Shown: positions 5,369 to 5,729 of the stretch, one piece after another
How positions within the stretch are numbered: position 1 is the first letter of the stretch
Layout of the letters: every line of letters begins with the position of its first letter
NCBI GenBank assembly: GCA_020061125.1
Contig: JAGUYV010000430.1
Span: 1-5,729 of the forward strand
Reading direction: 5' to 3'
Source: a bacterium
GTDB lineage: Bacteria > UBP15 > UBA6099 > DSWB01
Length of the DNA stretch: 5,729 nt
Made by a program: the position numbers and the translations under genes
Notes under the pieces: model-generated
What the model was told of the DNA's origin: nothing
Seen by the model: the letters and a program-made list of their open reading frames with translations, nothing else
Database searches by the model: none

Positions 5369-5426
5369 AGCGCTTGTGATGTTTTTCTGTGATTCAAAAC
5401 AAAACGGCCATGATACTCTTTCAATA

Positions 5427-5455
5427 ATTTTATCACAAAAAAGGTTCCCGAAAAA
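5427..5455 (-). promoter_or_regulatory. Candidate extended -10 promoter of the transporter gene
   Basis: Read on the minus strand, TGATAAAAT at 5435-5427 is an extended -10 (TG, one base, then TAAAAT, five of six). The -35 at 5455-5450, 17 bases upstream, is TTTTTC and weak. The region 5375-5460 is markedly A/T-rich against its surroundings. Transcription would begin near 5420, giving a leader of about 80 bases. Confidence 0.45.
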
Positions 5456-5476
5456 AGGCGGGCGATGAGTAGCGTC

Positions 5477-5506
5477 TCGCCAGGCGCGGGTCTTGCCTGA
5501 TATAAT
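5477..5506 (+). promoter_or_regulatory. Extended -10 promoter with perfect TATAAT
   Basis: TGATATAAT at 5498-5506 is a perfect -10 hexamer with the extended TG. TCGCCA at 5477-5482, 18 bases upstream, matches the -35 consensus at four of six. Transcription would begin near 5513, about 20 bases before the ATG at 5534. It is well placed for the truncated plus-strand gene. Confidence 0.6.
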
Positions 5507-5533
5507 TGGCGCAGCGGGCCGCCCGCCGACGCC

Positions 5534-5729
5534 ATGGACACTCGCCGCCGCACACACCTTCTCATTCCCCTGTTGCTGTTCGTATTTCTATCGTGCCTGT
5601 ACGGACTGTGCATTCAGGGCGTGCCGCGGCGCGGGGATCCCGAGGGCATGTTTCTGGTGGCGCGCAGCCTGGCGCTGCGCGGGGATGCCGCCCTGGCCCC
5701 GGACGCGTCCATCCCTATGGTGGCGGGCC
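5534..5729 (+). CDS. Membrane protein N-terminus, possible GT39/PMT-like glycosyltransferase (cut by window)
   Basis: The reading frame is open for 65 codons to the window end. A basic start (MDTRRRTH) is followed by one clear membrane segment (about residues 9-27, LLIPLLLFVFLSCLYGL) and then GDPEGMFLVARSLALRGDAAL at 34-54. A membrane helix, an acidic Gly-Asp-x-Glu turn, a 'x-A-R-S-L-x-x-x-G-D' helix and a second hydrophilic loop is the usual opening of PMT/ArnT-type (GT39 or GT83) lipid-linked sugar transferases, where the acidic residue of that first loop takes part in catalysis. This is a pattern-based guess from a short fragment. No Shine-Dalgarno is evident, but an in-frame stop at 5498-5500 and no other start codon make ATG 5534 the likely start. 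The leader is short behind a strong promoter. Confidence 0.65.
   Translation, partial: MDTRRRTHLLIPLLLFVFLSCLYGLCIQGVPRRGDPEGMFLVARSLALRGDAALAPDASIPMVAG

Noticed and set aside
4135-5379. A 414-codon open frame on the plus strand opposite the transporter gene
   Set aside because: Its translation is rich in Arg, Gln, His and Glu with no family pattern, it lacks a ribosome site, and the minus-strand frame has clear membrane segments and transporter motifs. It is a shadow caused by high GC.

Overview
The window is a GC-rich stretch of chromosome-like DNA (estimated by eye) from what looks like a Gram-negative bacterium. Four proteins carry Sec-type signal peptides ending in Ala-X-Ala, Shine-Dalgarno sequences are clear, and promoters look sigma70-like. 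No genus can be named from the sequence. A delta-proteobacterial (Desulfobacterota) or PVC-group (Lentisphaerota/Verrucomicrobiota) source would fit the mixture, but that is only a guess. I see no tRNA, rRNA, CRISPR array, insertion sequence or phage gene.

The left part (about 1 to 2361) is a minus-strand cluster, read right to left. It starts with a small secreted beta-rich subunit (167 aa), followed by a strong GC hairpin with a short T-run that probably acts as a partial terminator. Next come a STAS-domain protein (112 aa), a two-domain PapD/DUF916-like periplasmic protein (284 aa), a second small secreted subunit (155 aa) whose start overlaps the previous stop by ATGA, and the signal peptide of a further exported protein cut by the window edge. 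The two small proteins share a layout (signal peptide, an LDG-x-G-x-Y motif, and a C-terminal PG-x-Y strand ending in aromatic-Thr-Leu/Ile). Together with the chaperone-like protein they look like a surface-fibre or cell-surface assembly set, resembling either chaperone/pilin systems or the WxL/WxLIP systems of Gram-positives. The STAS protein may link it to partner-switching regulation.

The middle part (2362 to 3925) has a roughly 450-bp divergent regulatory gap and then a plus-strand gene for a secreted 371-aa protein. That protein opens with an almost canonical Kunitz/BPTI protease-inhibitor domain (six cysteines, Lys at P1), followed by two similar Ig-like repeats and a third beta-rich segment. 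A Kunitz domain in a bacterium is unusual and is the most striking item in the window.

The right part (3937 to 5729) holds a convergent minus-strand gene for a multi-spanning CitMHS/NhaD-like ion transporter. Its stop and the stop of the Kunitz gene lie in the same perfect palindrome. Divergent from the transporter, and behind an extended -10 TATAAT promoter, begins a membrane protein cut off after 65 codons, possibly a GT39/PMT-like glycosyltransferase. The three regions are separate transcription units. The shared theme is the cell envelope, and there is no direct evidence that they form one pathway.
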